DNA of 64,000 bases, taken from Gerris lacustris. Its lineage: Eukaryota; Arthropoda; Insecta; Hemiptera; Gerridae. The notes beneath the pieces are model-generated. The model did not search any database and was not told where the DNA came from. It saw only the letters and a list, made by a program, of their open reading frames with translations. This document shows positions 45,586 to 54,932 of the stretch, piece after piece. The DNA is taken from NCBI GenBank assembly GCA_951217055.1, contig OX578276.1, positions 136,467,787 through 136,531,786 on the forward strand, written 5' to 3'. The number at the start of each line of letters is the position of its first letter. Position 1 is the first letter of the stretch. The translations under genes were made by a program, and so were the position numbers.

Positions 45586-45821
45586 GGTACTTCTTTAGAT
45601 TGTTACTCCCCTTATGAAAAAATAAAGAGGGGAGTAACAATGTAAAGAAGGTGTACGATCTGTTCTTCTTTAGACTGTTACTCCCCTTGTAAAAACAGAA
45701 GTGAGATATTCCCTTGTCCCAAAGTACATTTGCCTAAACATCCTTTTTTCTTAATAGTTATTTAGTTAATGTCATTTATATTCTAAAACAACATAGGGGA
45801 GTAACAATCTAAAGAAGTACC
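45586..45821. mobile_element. MITE, Merlin-like
   Basis: 236 bp with terminal inverted repeats GGTACTTCTTTAGATTGTTA and its reverse complement, flanked by 8-bp direct repeats CGTTTTTT (45578-45585 and 45822-45829). A GGNRM-type terminus with an 8-9-bp duplication fits Merlin elements; other 8-bp-duplication families are possible. A second, internal inverted pair (about 45626-45648 and 45671-45692) repeats the terminus, so it is a compound or nested MITE. Confidence 0.75.
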
Positions 45822-46004
45822 CGTTTTTTCTAATACGTGATATTTTTTCAGTTGCAACAATTATTTTCTTCTTCTTTCTCTTTTGTTAAACCAAATTCTC
45901 AAATTTTTGTATTGTAAAAGTGAGGAAACAGATGGTACTTACTAATACGATGGAAATGATCGCTGAGCTATAAATGATTGATTTGGGTTGGTAAACTGTT
46001 TCAG

Positions 46005-46196
46005 AGAGGAGGATGGAGGAATGGTGGGATGCCGACTCGAAGCAGGGTTGAGGGAAAGTCAAACCTGTGTCATGGAAACACTCAATGAAACCTTTAACTT
46101 TAGCTGGAACGAGGCGGTTAACATACTTCTGGAACATCAGAAGGCTGACCGCAACGTAGATCCAGTTACCGAAGCCGTCCTTATTGTGCTTTACGG
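46005..46196 (+). CDS. Candidate first coding exon of a rhodopsin-type receptor (host gene)
   Basis: A likely acceptor (GTTTCAG, AG at 46003-46004) precedes the exon and a likely donor (TACGG|GTCAGT, GT at 46197-46198) follows. From ATG 46072 the frame reads METLNETFNFSWNEAV..., with N-glycosylation sequons at N5 and N9, no signal peptide, an acidic/polar stretch, then DPVTEAVLIVLYG ending in a split glycine codon. An in-frame upstream ATG at 46021 is possible. A short sequon-rich N-terminus running into 'hydrophobic-LYG' at the start of the first membrane helix, with an intron there, is typical of neuropeptide-type GPCRs. This is inference: no other exon was found in the window, so any downstream intron would contain the nested retroelements. 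A chance frame cannot be excluded. Confidence 0.4.
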
Positions 46197-47350
46197 GTCA
46201 GTGTTAAACTTATAATTATCAAAACCATAATTTTCCTTTGGAGAAGGTCAAACAATTCGTAAATTGTTTAAACATAGCTACATATACTTGTCTTCAAAAG
46301 ATATTTGAATGGGAAATAATAATATTTCGTGGTGCAATATCGCGTGGAGGGTTAGACCTGACTTATTCATTTATTTGTATGTTATGGATGACAGGGGTTA
46401 GCGTTTCGCTGAAGTAAGATTACAATAATTCTAGATTATTGTTGTAATTTAAATTTGATACTCTTTTATTCATATGATCTTGTCATATCAAACGTTTATG
46501 ATTTTTTCCATCATTAAGGTAGCATTATACAGCTATGATCAATTTTTACTCAATTAAGCATTTTAAACCTGAAAATACATACTTACAAAATTCTCTATAC
46601 TACTCATAAATAGTATAAGCTCGTGGAAGGTAATATCGTACAAAAAAACTGCAAGGACTTTCAACCATAAAACTTATCTATTATTTATTTTGATTTTTTT
46701 TTTTTTTTTTTTTTAATTTTACTACATTACTGCAACTGCAATACATTATTGTTATTAGCAATATAGATGTGAGAATTAGTAACTTGGAAAATGGCATGAT
46801 GTAAGGAACTATCCAGTGATATATTGAAACATCAATCATAAATAAAATCATGAAATTGAAATAGACATACTTAAGTTGACTAAGAGGTCACGAGACTAGC
46901 ACAAGTTACTTACTGCACATTTCCCCCTTTAGTGGGAATCACAGAGTTCTGCTGATTTAAAATCATCAGTAAAACTCAAATAAAGTGAATGAAAAGTATG
47001 TCCTTTTTATTTCTTTTTTTTTCAATAAATGGTATTTTTATATAATTTTATTTATAAAAGGTCACGTGGCCACTGTCTCTTCAGGCGGGTGGGAAGAATA
47101 AATAAATAAATAAATAAATATATATATTTATAATAATGTACAAAAAGGAAGTTAAACAAATATATATTATACCCCCTATGATCACAGTCGTCAGGGGGGG
47201 AGTGAAGGCTTTACATAATTATATAATTTCATTTAGTATTTTATATATAATTTATAATATAATATAATGAATAATTAATAATATAATATAATAAATAAAT
47301 AATATAATTTATATTTTTATAATATAATGAATAATAACTAATAAATAACT
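46197..47350. other. AT-rich sequence (possible intron), no gene seen
   Basis: Contains a T run near 46697-46714, an (AATA)n run near 47100-47125 and a G run at 47196-47201. If the exon at 46.0-46.2 kb is real, this is intron. Confidence 0.35.
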
Positions 47351-47430
47351 TAACAATTAATTTAAATTTTTAACAATTAATTTAAATTTTTAATAATTAA
47401 TTTAAATATTTAATAATTAATTTAATAATA
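47351..47430 (+). repeat. 20-bp tandem repeat, four copies
   Basis: TAACAATTAATTTAAATTTT starts at 47351, 47371, 47391 and 47411 with increasing divergence, next to further TAATATAAT-rich sequence. It lies about 170 bp beyond the stop codon of the LINE and may belong to its 3' flank. Confidence 0.9.
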
Positions 47431-47596
47431 AATAATTCATTGATTAATAATGATTAATATAATATTTTAGTTTTTAAATAAGACATTATTTATTTACTTC
47501 ATATATTGTTATAATTTAATTTATAAGCAAGCTGCAGTTTTGTTTTGTTTATTTCATCTTATCTATTGATCAATATTAAGAGTAAGTGTGATAATA

Positions 47597-49990
47597 TTAA
47601 TAATTCATATAGGACAACAGTTCATATCTATATTTTGTAGCAATTTTTACGTAACCTATAATTGTTTCCCACGACTTTCCATTCAAATAATCCACCATTT
47701 CATCCATTGAAAGCGAGTCTTTGCCAAACCAAGTTCTTCGATAGCATCTTAATATCGGGCATATGGCAATAAAATGGTACACGACGTCTTCGTCCGCTTG
47801 TAAGTTGCACAGTTGACATTTATTTTTATCTAACTCTGTTTTCCGCCATGATCTGTAATTTAAGTTCAAGGTTCCCGTGCGTGTTCTGAAAATTATTTTA
47901 ATGTTTTCAAGCTTTTGTTGGTCGCTAAAATATCCGAATTCAGGTAGTGCTGAATACTTTAGCAAGCGGTAGTGTTGACAAAAGTTGCCGTTTCTAGCGC
48001 GTTCATCTATTTTTCTGACATTTTCAAAACTTATTTTCTTAGTAGCTTCTAGAATGTCTAGTCTCCAAACTATTCTCGATTCCCATTGATGTCGGAAGTC
48101 TACCTCTTGTTGCCTGCAAAGAGTACTCCACGTTTGAAACCAAAAACAGTTTGCTCTTACGGTTTCTTTGGCAAGGAAATTAGGCAAACGGTCGCCGTCA
48201 AGGAAAAGTACTTTTTCTATGTAATTGACATGTTGTAGGAAAGCGTATTCATTTAGATTTGTTATTTCAGTCTCCAGGTTTAACATGTAGTTAGGGGTGG
48301 TAGAATGGGCTGCGAGTAGCCTTTTATAATAATATCGTTGGTAGTTTTCCAATATCTCATTTACGGTGTATCCCCAAATTTCAGCACCATAAGTAACGGT
48401 GGACCTCATAACTGCTTTAAACACTTTATCTTTTGCTGCTAGATTTACAGAGTTATCTGCTAAATATTTTTTCCAGACAGTCTGTAGCCCTAGCTTTCCT
48501 GACTTAACTTTGTCTTCTAAATGTGCCGTGAAAGATAATTTTGGAGTTAATAGGATTCCCAGGTATTTATATTTATTAACTATACCTATAAATTGTTTCT
48601 TAAAAACCCAATTTTTATTTCCAGTCCGTCCACCCTGTCTAAAAATCATAATTTTGGATTTTTCCATGTTAATTTTGAGGTTCCATAGATCTACGTATTG
48701 TTCTAATGCATTTATCATTTTTTGAAGTTTTGCAGGGTTGTCTGCCAACAGGACCAAATCATCTGCGTATAATAAGATGTTAATGGCTTTACCGTTGATA
48801 TCTACTCCGTGACCGATGTACTCCACAATGTCGTTGATATAAAGAGCAAACAAGAGCCCACTTAATGAACAACCTTGTCTTAATCCCACCTCATTGTCAA
48901 ACCATTCAGATAATCCGTGCTTATTCAAAACGCATGACCGGGTACCTGTATACATGTTTTTAATAACATTACTTACTTTGTTAGAAAATCCTAAACTATT
49001 TAGTTTGTAAAATAAGTTCTGGCGATTTATGGAATCGAAGGCGGAGGAAAAGTCTACAAAAAAAGCATACACCTTCTTCCTTCCTCTCTTGTGTAAGATT
49101 TTAATAATTGACACCAGACTAAAAATGTTGTCTACCGTAGAGTAACCTTTTCGGAAACCGGCTTGGTTCTCGCATAAAATCTTATTTTGTTCAATCCACT
49201 CAGCCATGCGATTAAGTAGAATGCTGGAAAACAGTTTAGCCAATGCATTAAGGAGTGAAATAGCTCTATAGTTGCCGACATCTGTTGAGTCTCCTCGCTT
49301 GTAGATCGGGTTAATTATAGAATACTTAAATGATTCCGGTAAACAGCCGCTCGTGAATATTCCATTAAATAATTTCAGTATTAAAGTACAAAAATCATTC
49401 GTCGCATGTTGAAAGAATTCTACCGGAATTCTGTCTATTCCTGGGGCTTTATTCGATTTGGCCGCTCGTAGGGCAGTTTGTAGTTCGTCTATTGAAAACT
49501 CTTTGTCTAGAAACGGAACTTCGTTGAAAGTTTCTGTATATTCTATTGATCTGATATTACTGTGTTGGTTGAATATCCCTTTATAAAAGCTCACCCATTT
49601 ATCTACGCTAATGCAGTCTACCAATGTGTTTGATTTCATTTTGAATGACCCGACTATTTGCCAAAATTGTTTAGAATCTTTCACAGTACATAGCTTGTTT
49701 ACCTCCTCCATATGGTGTTCTCTTTTCTTTTTATCACATAAGTGCTTGTATTTCCAGACAGCTTCTTTATATTGTTTATATCTGTGTGTAGACCATTTTT
49801 CCCTGTTTAAATTAAGTAAAAAGAAGACAGTATTTCGGTATTTTCGACATTGTTTATCAAACCATGGTTTTTTACCGTGTTTATGTTCTCTTTTTGTCCT
49901 CAGGTTTCCCATGTTTGAAGATTGCTTGACGCTGTTTATGATATAGTTGGCCATCTCTTCAATGCTCTCTTTACTCAAAGAACTGTGCAT
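47597..49990 (-). CDS. LINE reverse transcriptase with C-terminal zinc knuckle
   Basis: 797 codons from the first Met (49990), but the frame is open further upstream to the insertion junction at 50070, so this Met is only the first after the break. Order: N-terminal linker; SNKAPGIDRIPVEFF (about 179-193); IYKRGDSTDVGNYRAISLL (229-247); QAGFRKGYSTVDNI (276-289); FVDFSSAFDSINR with catalytic Asp (311-323); GLRQGCSLSGLLFALYIND (369-387); YADDLVLLA catalytic box (408-416); KYKYLGILL (473-481). A C-terminal CX2CX10HX4C knuckle uses Cys725, Cys728, His739 and Cys744. All catalytic aspartates remain. It would copy LINE RNA at a nicked target, but without its endonuclease this copy is defective. Confidence 0.9.
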   Translation of the reverse strand: MHSSLSKESIEEMANYIINSVKQSSNMGNLRTKREHKHGKKPWFDKQCRKYRNTVFFLLNLNREKWSTHRYKQYKEAVWKYKHLCDKKKREHHMEEVNKLCTVKDSKQFWQIVGSFKMKSNTLVDCISVDKWVSFYKGIFNQHSNIRSIEYTETFNEVPFLDKEFSIDELQTALRAAKSNKAPGIDRIPVEFFQHATNDFCTLILKLFNGIFTSGCLPESFKYSIINPIYKRGDSTDVGNYRAISLLNALAKLFSSILLNRMAEWIEQNKILCENQAGFRKGYSTVDNIFSLVSIIKILHKRGRKKVYAFFVDFSSAFDSINRQNLFYKLNSLGFSNKVSNVIKNMYTGTRSCVLNKHGLSEWFDNEVGLRQGCSLSGLLFALYINDIVEYIGHGVDINGKAINILLYADDLVLLADNPAKLQKMINALEQYVDLWNLKINMEKSKIMIFRQGGRTGNKNWVFKKQFIGIVNKYKYLGILLTPKLSFTAHLEDKVKSGKLGLQTVWKKYLADNSVNLAAKDKVFKAVMRSTVTYGAEIWGYTVNEILENYQRYYYKRLLAAHSTTPNYMLNLETEITNLNEYAFLQHVNYIEKVLFLDGDRLPNFLAKETVRANCFWFQTWSTLCRQQEVDFRHQWESRIVWRLDILEATKKISFENVRKIDERARNGNFCQHYRLLKYSALPEFGYFSDQQKLENIKIIFRTRTGTLNLNYRSWRKTELDKNKCQLCNLQADEDVVYHFIAICPILRCYRRTWFGKDSLSMDEMVDYLNGKSWETIIGYVKIATKYRYELLSYMNY

Positions 49991-50065
49991 GAAGTTATTT
50001 ATTGAGTTTAAATTACCTTCTTCCTGGCTATTAATGTACTTATCGATCTTAAACTTATAGGATAA

Positions 50066-50070
50066 ATCGT
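50066..50070 (+). repeat. Target-site duplication, left copy
   Basis: ATCGT directly before the 5' LTR; the matching ATCGT is at 54315-54319. Confidence 0.9.
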
Positions 50071-50186
50071 TGTAATATAGACAGCTGTCAGTGCTGGAGA
50101 GGTTTTGATATTATTATTGTTGACATGTTTGTCTTGTTCTTAAAATATAATCTTATTAACATTATATCCTTTATACTTATTCTACA
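50071..50186 (+). repeat. 5' LTR of the Gypsy element
   Basis: Starts TGTAATATAGACAGCTGTCA (with a CAGCTG palindrome in the arms AGACAGCTGTC) and ends CTTATTCTACA. Only a weak TATA-like TAAAATATAA is visible. 116 bp is very short for a Gypsy LTR, which usually runs to several hundred bp. Confidence 0.95.
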
Positions 50187-50204
50187 TGGTGTCAGATTCG
50201 GACT
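50187..50204 (+). other. Candidate primer-binding site
   Basis: TGGTGTCAGATTCGGACT directly follows the LTR. TGGTGTCAG is complementary to the CCA end of Leu-type tRNAs (…CTGACACCA); the following bases diverge, so the exact tRNA is uncertain. Confidence 0.65.
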
Positions 50205-50284
50205 ACACGAAGGTGAAACACGTCGTTAATTATTTGTTTCGGAATTTAGTGTTTAGTTTTCCTACATAAGGTGAAAACTCGGTG

Positions 50285-53200
50285 ATGTCTTCTAAAAAAG
50301 GTAGAAGGAGGGGTTACAGAGAAGAGTCAGATCCGGAGCTGGATATTGAAACTTTGGCGGAGCAAGTAAGAATACTTCAGGAATCGCTTGCACGTAACCG
50401 AAATAAGGAAGACACAGCACCCAGACGTTTTCACAAGGCCGCGTATACCGGTCCATTGCCGGAAAAATTCTCATTTGTCCCGCACGATTGGTCGGATTGG
50501 CTTCTGCGGTATGAACGGCATCGCGTCTTGACAGAATTGGCGGAACAGCCACAGAATATGCAGGTATGTCATTTATTGCAATGTATGGGCGACGGAGCAG
50601 ACCAGCTTTTACAGTCTTTAGATTTAGACATTGCTGAATTAACTGCCTATGATCAGGTAATTCATATATTTAGAGAATACTTTCAGGGGCAAATCAACGT
50701 TATTTTTGAAAGAAGTAAATTTAATCTTCGGTGTCAGCGCCTTGGAGAGACAAGCAAGGATTTTATCAACGCAGTAAAAAAGTTGGCAAAACATTGTAAA
50801 TACGGTTTATTAACCGATGAGTTGATAAGGGATAGATTAGTGGTTGGGGTAAGAGATAGGAAGCTTTCGCAGGACCTGTGGCTAGATCCTGATCTTACTC
50901 TATCCAAAGCATGCACAAGAATCCTGCAATACGAGAGAATACTTGAGGGACAAAAGCAAATTCAGTATAATTCGACGGCATTGAACTCGGACGCCGTGAC
51001 TAATTCTTCAAGGGTGAGCCCTTCTGTCTCTCGTAATGTGGAGGTAAATAGGGAGGAAAAGCTTAAGACAGCTTGTAAAAATTGTGGGTTTTCGTCACAT
51101 AAGTTCGGCACGTGCCCGGCACGAAAGATACAGTGCTCTTCGTGCAAAATGTTCGGGCATTATAAGCGTATGTGTCCTGGCTTAAAATCGAATGAACGAC
51201 CTCCTAAAAGTATTCGAGAAGCTGAAGTAAGGAATGAGTCAGGTGATGAGGATTATTTGGATTATGTAAAAATTAGTGAAGTGGAAAAAAATCGGTGTAA
51301 ACCTTGGTACATAGAAGCTAAGGTCAATGGAAAAGCAGTCAAATTTAAGATTGATACTGGAGCGGATGTCACCGTGTTGCCATATGACATGTTTCGGTTG
51401 TGTGGGGGAGTTTTAAAAAGTACTCGACAAACCCTGCACGGACCAAATGGCTCAGTTATTCCCCTAGAAGGGATTACAGAATGTACACTTCAGTACAATA
51501 ACATAAATTTATGTGAGCAGTTGTACGTGACTAAGGCAATTAAAAGAGCTCTTCTTGGAAGGCCTGCGATCGCAGCGTTCAGAATTATTAAATGGCCAGA
51601 GGTTGATAGTTTAGACATTTACAAAAAATTTGAAAGAGTATTTTCGGAAAAAATTGGTTCTATATTTGGAGAATACCGAATCAGATTAAGAGCTGATGCT
51701 ATACCTTATGCTATCAGATGTCCACGGCGAGTACCAATCCACCTACAGAGGAAGGTAAAATCAGAAATTGATAAAATGGTATTAGAAGGTGTTATAATGC
51801 CGGTAAAGGAAGCAACTGAATGGGTTGCAGGAATGGTTGTGGTACCGAAAAAGAATGGAGATGTAAGAATCTGTGTCGATTTTTCAGAGTTGAACAAATG
51901 GATTGTTAGAGAAAAACAGATTCTGCCATCGGTCGAAGATCTGCTAGGGAAATTAGCGGGTGCAAAAATCTTTTCAAAGTTGGATGCAAAGGCTGGATTT
52001 CACCAGGTACAGATTCATCGAGATTCGCAGTTGTTAACAACTTTTCTTACACCTTTTGGGAGGTATTGCTATCAGAGGCTTCCCATGGGTCTATCATCAT
52101 CACCTGAACATTTTCAACGGAAAATGTGGGAAATTTTGGAAGGTTGTCCAGGGGCTTTAGTAATGATGGACGATATATTAGTGTTTGGTTCAAACCAAGA
52201 AGAACACGATATCAATCTTCAGGAAGTTCTTCAGCGATGCAAAACGTCAGGCTTGACATTATCAAGAGACAAATGCGACATTAACAAAACCTCAATAACT
52301 TTCCTCGGGCATACAATTTCGAAAGACGGCATTTCTCCAGATCCATCGAAAGTTGAAGCAATCTTAAAAGTTCCAGAGCCAGGTAATGTGACAGAACTAC
52401 GAAGATTTTTAGGAATGTACAACTACATGACAAAATTTTTAAGGAATAGAGTTAAGGATCTGGAACCGTTTAGAGAACTTCTAAGGAAAGAAATGCATTT
52501 TACATGGACAAAAAAACATTCAGATGCGTTTCAGTTATTGAAAAAGAGTTTGTGTGAACCTCCGATTTTGGCTCATTTTGACCCTAAATTAAATACAAGA
52601 ATTAGTGCAGATGCATCATCATATGGCTTAGGAGCAGTATTGGAGCAAGAGCAAAAGGACAACAGCTGGAGGCCAATCATGTTTATATCTAGAACGCTCT
52701 CTCCATCTGAAGGTAAATGGGCTCAAATTGAAAAAGAGGCTTTGGCTTTATCTTGGGCGTGTGAGAGACTTAACCATTTTATAGCTGGCTCTCATTTTAC
52801 GCTATGCACGGACCACAAGCCGTTAATTCAAATACTGGGTTCCAAACCAATGGCAGATTTGACCCCTAGAATGCTTCGCTTCAGGCTTAGGATGTCAAGA
52901 TTCTCTTACTCTATAGTACACGTGCGAGGTAAAGATATGCATACCGCCGATGTATTATCTCGTGCTCCAATAATAGAGAAAAATACTGATATCGAAGATA
53001 GAGCACGGCAATTGGATGAGACAGTTATCCATGAAACAGAAGCAATTCCTATTACAGGCAGAAGGCAAAAATCAATTAAGGACGCACAAGCTCAAGATGA
53101 CGTCACGGCACAGTTGATAAAATGTATTAAGAATGGGTGGCCTGATCGGATTCAAAGATGTGATCTGAGGGTTCAGAATTTTTTTAAACATCGAGCCCAG

Positions 53201-54166
53201 TTATCAGTGGTGGACGGCACGGTGTTATTTGGTACTCGACTATATATACCTCAAAATTGTAGGAGCGAAGTTCTAAAGAGTCTTCATGCTGGTCATCAGG
53301 GAATAACTAAGACAAATCGACTTGCTAAGACAACGGTTTGGTGGCCCCAAATATCAAGAGATATAGAGCAAGCTGTGAGGGATTGTGAGGATTGTTTGAA
53401 ACAGAGACTGCAGAAGAGGGAACCTTTGAGCACAACACCGGTACCGGATCTACCCTGGACGGTATTGGGAGCGGATCTTTTTGAATTAAATCAACAGCAG
53501 TATCTCATTGTTATGGATTACTACTCAAAGTACATTAGTTATTTTAAACTGACTTCAATTACAACCAGTGGTGTAATCACAAAATTAAAAATGATGTTCT
53601 CTTATCATGGAATCCCTACAACGCTTCGAACAGATAATGGCCCTCAGTTCCGTTCACAGGAGTTCGACTCATTTTGTAGTTCATACGGCATCGAACATAT
53701 TACTAGCAGTCCTCGCTATCCCCAATCGAACGGACAGGCCGAGAGAGCAGTTTCAATTATGAAGGGAATCTTAAAAAAATCAGAGGATCCTTGCTTGGGC
53801 CTCTTGGCATACCACAACACTCCATTGAAATCAGGATTCTCACCGGCTCAGCTTTTAATGGGACGAGTTTTAAGGTCAACGATTCCAGTTGCACCATTCA
53901 GGTTACATCCAGAGGCAGTTAATCACATAGGGTTTAAAGAAAGGGAATCAGAACTAAAGAATCGCCAGGCAGAGGATTTTAACAGGAGACATCGGGTTAA
54001 GAGACTGCCTGAACTGCAGAAAGGTGATAGAGTCTGGGTTCCTGCTCTGAGGAAATATGGAAGAATTGACGGTGAAGCGTCTACTCCGAACTCATTCTGG
54101 ATTCAGCTGGAAGACCAGGGGGGCAAAATAAGGAGGAATAGAAGTCATCTTATCATTAAACATTAA
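50285..54166 (+). CDS. Gag-Pol polyprotein of Ty3/Gypsy element
   Basis: 1,293 residues from the first ATG (an in-frame GTG lies just before it). Order: Gag with a coiled N-terminus and capsid-like region (about 60-220); two CX2CX4HX4C zinc knuckles (Cys264-Cys277 and Cys284-Cys297); aspartic protease with DTGA (357-360); reverse transcriptase with RICVDFSELN, PFGRYCYQRLPMGLSSSP and the MMDD box (Asp629-630); RNase H with Asp776 and TDHKPL (Asp843). Integrase has an HHCC zinc site (His1001, His1004, Cys1034, Cys1037) and DD35E at Asp1064, Asp1117 and Glu1153. MMDD in place of the common YIDD/YVDD is a variant. Gag and Pol share one frame, so both come from a single precursor. No catalytic residue is missing. 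Confidence 0.96.
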   Translation: MSSKKGRRRGYREESDPELDIETLAEQVRILQESLARNRNKEDTAPRRFHKAAYTGPLPEKFSFVPHDWSDWLLRYERHRVLTELAEQPQNMQVCHLLQCMGDGADQLLQSLDLDIAELTAYDQVIHIFREYFQGQINVIFERSKFNLRCQRLGETSKDFINAVKKLAKHCKYGLLTDELIRDRLVVGVRDRKLSQDLWLDPDLTLSKACTRILQYERILEGQKQIQYNSTALNSDAVTNSSRVSPSVSRNVEVNREEKLKTACKNCGFSSHKFGTCPARKIQCSSCKMFGHYKRMCPGLKSNERPPKSIREAEVRNESGDEDYLDYVKISEVEKNRCKPWYIEAKVNGKAVKFKIDTGADVTVLPYDMFRLCGGVLKSTRQTLHGPNGSVIPLEGITECTLQYNNINLCEQLYVTKAIKRALLGRPAIAAFRIIKWPEVDSLDIYKKFERVFSEKIGSIFGEYRIRLRADAIPYAIRCPRRVPIHLQRKVKSEIDKMVLEGVIMPVKEATEWVAGMVVVPKKNGDVRICVDFSELNKWIVREKQILPSVEDLLGKLAGAKIFSKLDAKAGFHQVQIHRDSQLLTTFLTPFGRYCYQRLPMGLSSSPEHFQRKMWEILEGCPGALVMMDDILVFGSNQEEHDINLQEVLQRCKTSGLTLSRDKCDINKTSITFLGHTISKDGISPDPSKVEAILKVPEPGNVTELRRFLGMYNYMTKFLRNRVKDLEPFRELLRKEMHFTWTKKHSDAFQLLKKSLCEPPILAHFDPKLNTRISADASSYGLGAVLEQEQKDNSWRPIMFISRTLSPSEGKWAQIEKEALALSWACERLNHFIAGSHFTLCTDHKPLIQILGSKPMADLTPRMLRFRLRMSRFSYSIVHVRGKDMHTADVLSRAPIIEKNTDIEDRARQLDETVIHETEAIPITGRRQKSIKDAQAQDDVTAQLIKCIKNGWPDRIQRCDLRVQNFFKHRAQLSVVDGTVLFGTRLYIPQNCRSEVLKSLHAGHQGITKTNRLAKTTVWWPQISRDIEQAVRDCEDCLKQRLQKREPLSTTPVPDLPWTVLGADLFELNQQQYLIVMDYYSKYISYFKLTSITTSGVITKLKMMFSYHGIPTTLRTDNGPQFRSQEFDSFCSSYGIEHITSSPRYPQSNGQAERAVSIMKGILKKSEDPCLGLLAYHNTPLKSGFSPAQLLMGRVLRSTIPVAPFRLHPEAVNHIGFKERESELKNRQAEDFNRRHRVKRLPELQKGDRVWVPALRKYGRIDGEASTPNSFWIQLEDQGGKIRRNRSHLIIKH

Positions 54167-54167
54167 C

Positions 54168-54198
54168 AAAAAAAAAAAAAAAAAAAAAAAAAAAAGCA
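54168..54198 (+). repeat. A28 tract between stop codon and 3' LTR
   Basis: 28 consecutive A residues (54168-54195) and GCA fill the entire space between the gag-pol stop and the 3' LTR, where a polypurine tract should prime plus-strand DNA. A purer purine stretch, AGGAGGAATAGAAG, lies inside the ORF at about 54131. Confidence 0.85.
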
Positions 54199-54314
54199 TG
54201 TAATATAGACAGCTGTCAGTGCTGGAGAGGTTTTGATATTATTATTGTTGACATGTTTGTCTTGTTCTTAAAATATAATCTTATTAACATTATATCCTTT
54301 ATACTTATTCTACA
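54199..54314 (+). repeat. 3' LTR of the Gypsy element
   Basis: 116 bp, same as the 5' LTR on base-by-base reading; followed by the duplicated ATCGT at 54315-54319. Confidence 0.95.
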
Positions 54315-54932
54315 ATCGTCTTGTTTGGTCCAACTTATTTTTGGTGGAATTGGTGCTGGTAAACATATATTGTCATTTTTACTTAGTTTTCCTTCAAAAG
54401 TTACTTTTATAGGCATGTGGTCTGAGTACCATTGTGGATCTACTGAAAAGTCGTTTATCAGATGAAGGCTAGTTGCTGAAATACAAGCGAAATCTATTAC
54501 GGAGTTACCGTTAGGACCAATAAAAGTGTACTCGCCTGGGTCTCCTTTAGTTCTACCATTCAAAATAATTAAGTTGTACTCTTCACATGCGTTCATAAAT
54601 CTTTTCCCATTGTGGTTTATTACTAAATCTTTAGACTTTCTGCTTTGAAATATGTTTGAGCCGCAGATCTGAAAGAAGTCGTCATTTATGATTTGTCCTG
54701 CACCTAATCGAGCGTTAATATCTCCAACTATTAGTATTTCTAGGTCTAAGTTATTTGAAAGGAAATCTGACAAGTTACTGAAACAATCTAACCAAGAATT
54801 ACAATTTAGGTACACTGGAAGAATGTGAATGACATCTTCTTCCAGCTTTAGTTTAATCAGAGGAACATTATTAATTTCTAAGTATGTGAGTATTTTTTCT
54901 TTTATTAGAGATTTTCTAATGCCGTTCATCAT
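54315..54932 (-). pseudogene. APE endonuclease domain of the interrupted LINE (partial)
   Basis: The minus-strand frame from Met 54932 shows LEILIVGDINARLG (catalytic Asp/Asn region), a spacer, then NSVIDFACIS and WYSDHMPIKV, the SDH motif of AP-type endonucleases. The N-terminal third, with the first catalytic Asn and Glu, is absent. The frame runs on 99 bp into the Gypsy LTR before stopping at 54216; that tail is a by-product of the insertion. Together with the 47.6-50.07-kb segment it represents one original ORF. Confidence 0.85.

Larger units (their letters stand above)
50071..54314 (+). mobile_element. Complete Ty3/Gypsy retrotransposon with 116-bp LTRs
   Basis: 4,244 bp: LTR 50071-50186, primer site from 50187, short leader, one gag-pol ORF (50285-54166), A28 tract, LTR 54199-54314, and 5-bp duplication ATCGT. 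LTRs begin TG and end CA and appear identical on reading. No env-like frame, no gag-pol frameshift, no chromodomain. Identical LTRs and an unbroken ORF point to a recent insertion that may still be able to move. The target is a LINE ORF on the opposite strand. Confidence 0.95.
47597..54932 (-). mobile_element. 5'-truncated APE-type non-LTR retrotransposon, interrupted by a Gypsy element
   Basis: Two pieces, 54932-54315 (endonuclease part) and 50070-47597 (reverse transcriptase to stop), are separated by the Gypsy insertion at 50071-54314 and its duplicated ATCGT. Reading across the empty site, with one copy of the duplication, keeps a single reading frame, so the LINE ORF was open when the Gypsy arrived. 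The N-terminal part of the endonuclease is missing; a stop precedes the first Met at 54932, consistent with 5' truncation. A Jockey/CR1/I-like group is likely from the domain order; the clade is not resolved. The 3' end is not defined. Confidence 0.85.

Noticed and set aside
48399..49946. Plus-strand frames inside the LINE reverse transcriptase
   Set aside because: Shadows of the minus-strand ORF.
50292..52422. Minus-strand frames inside the Gypsy ORF
   Set aside because: Shadows of the gag-pol coding sequence.
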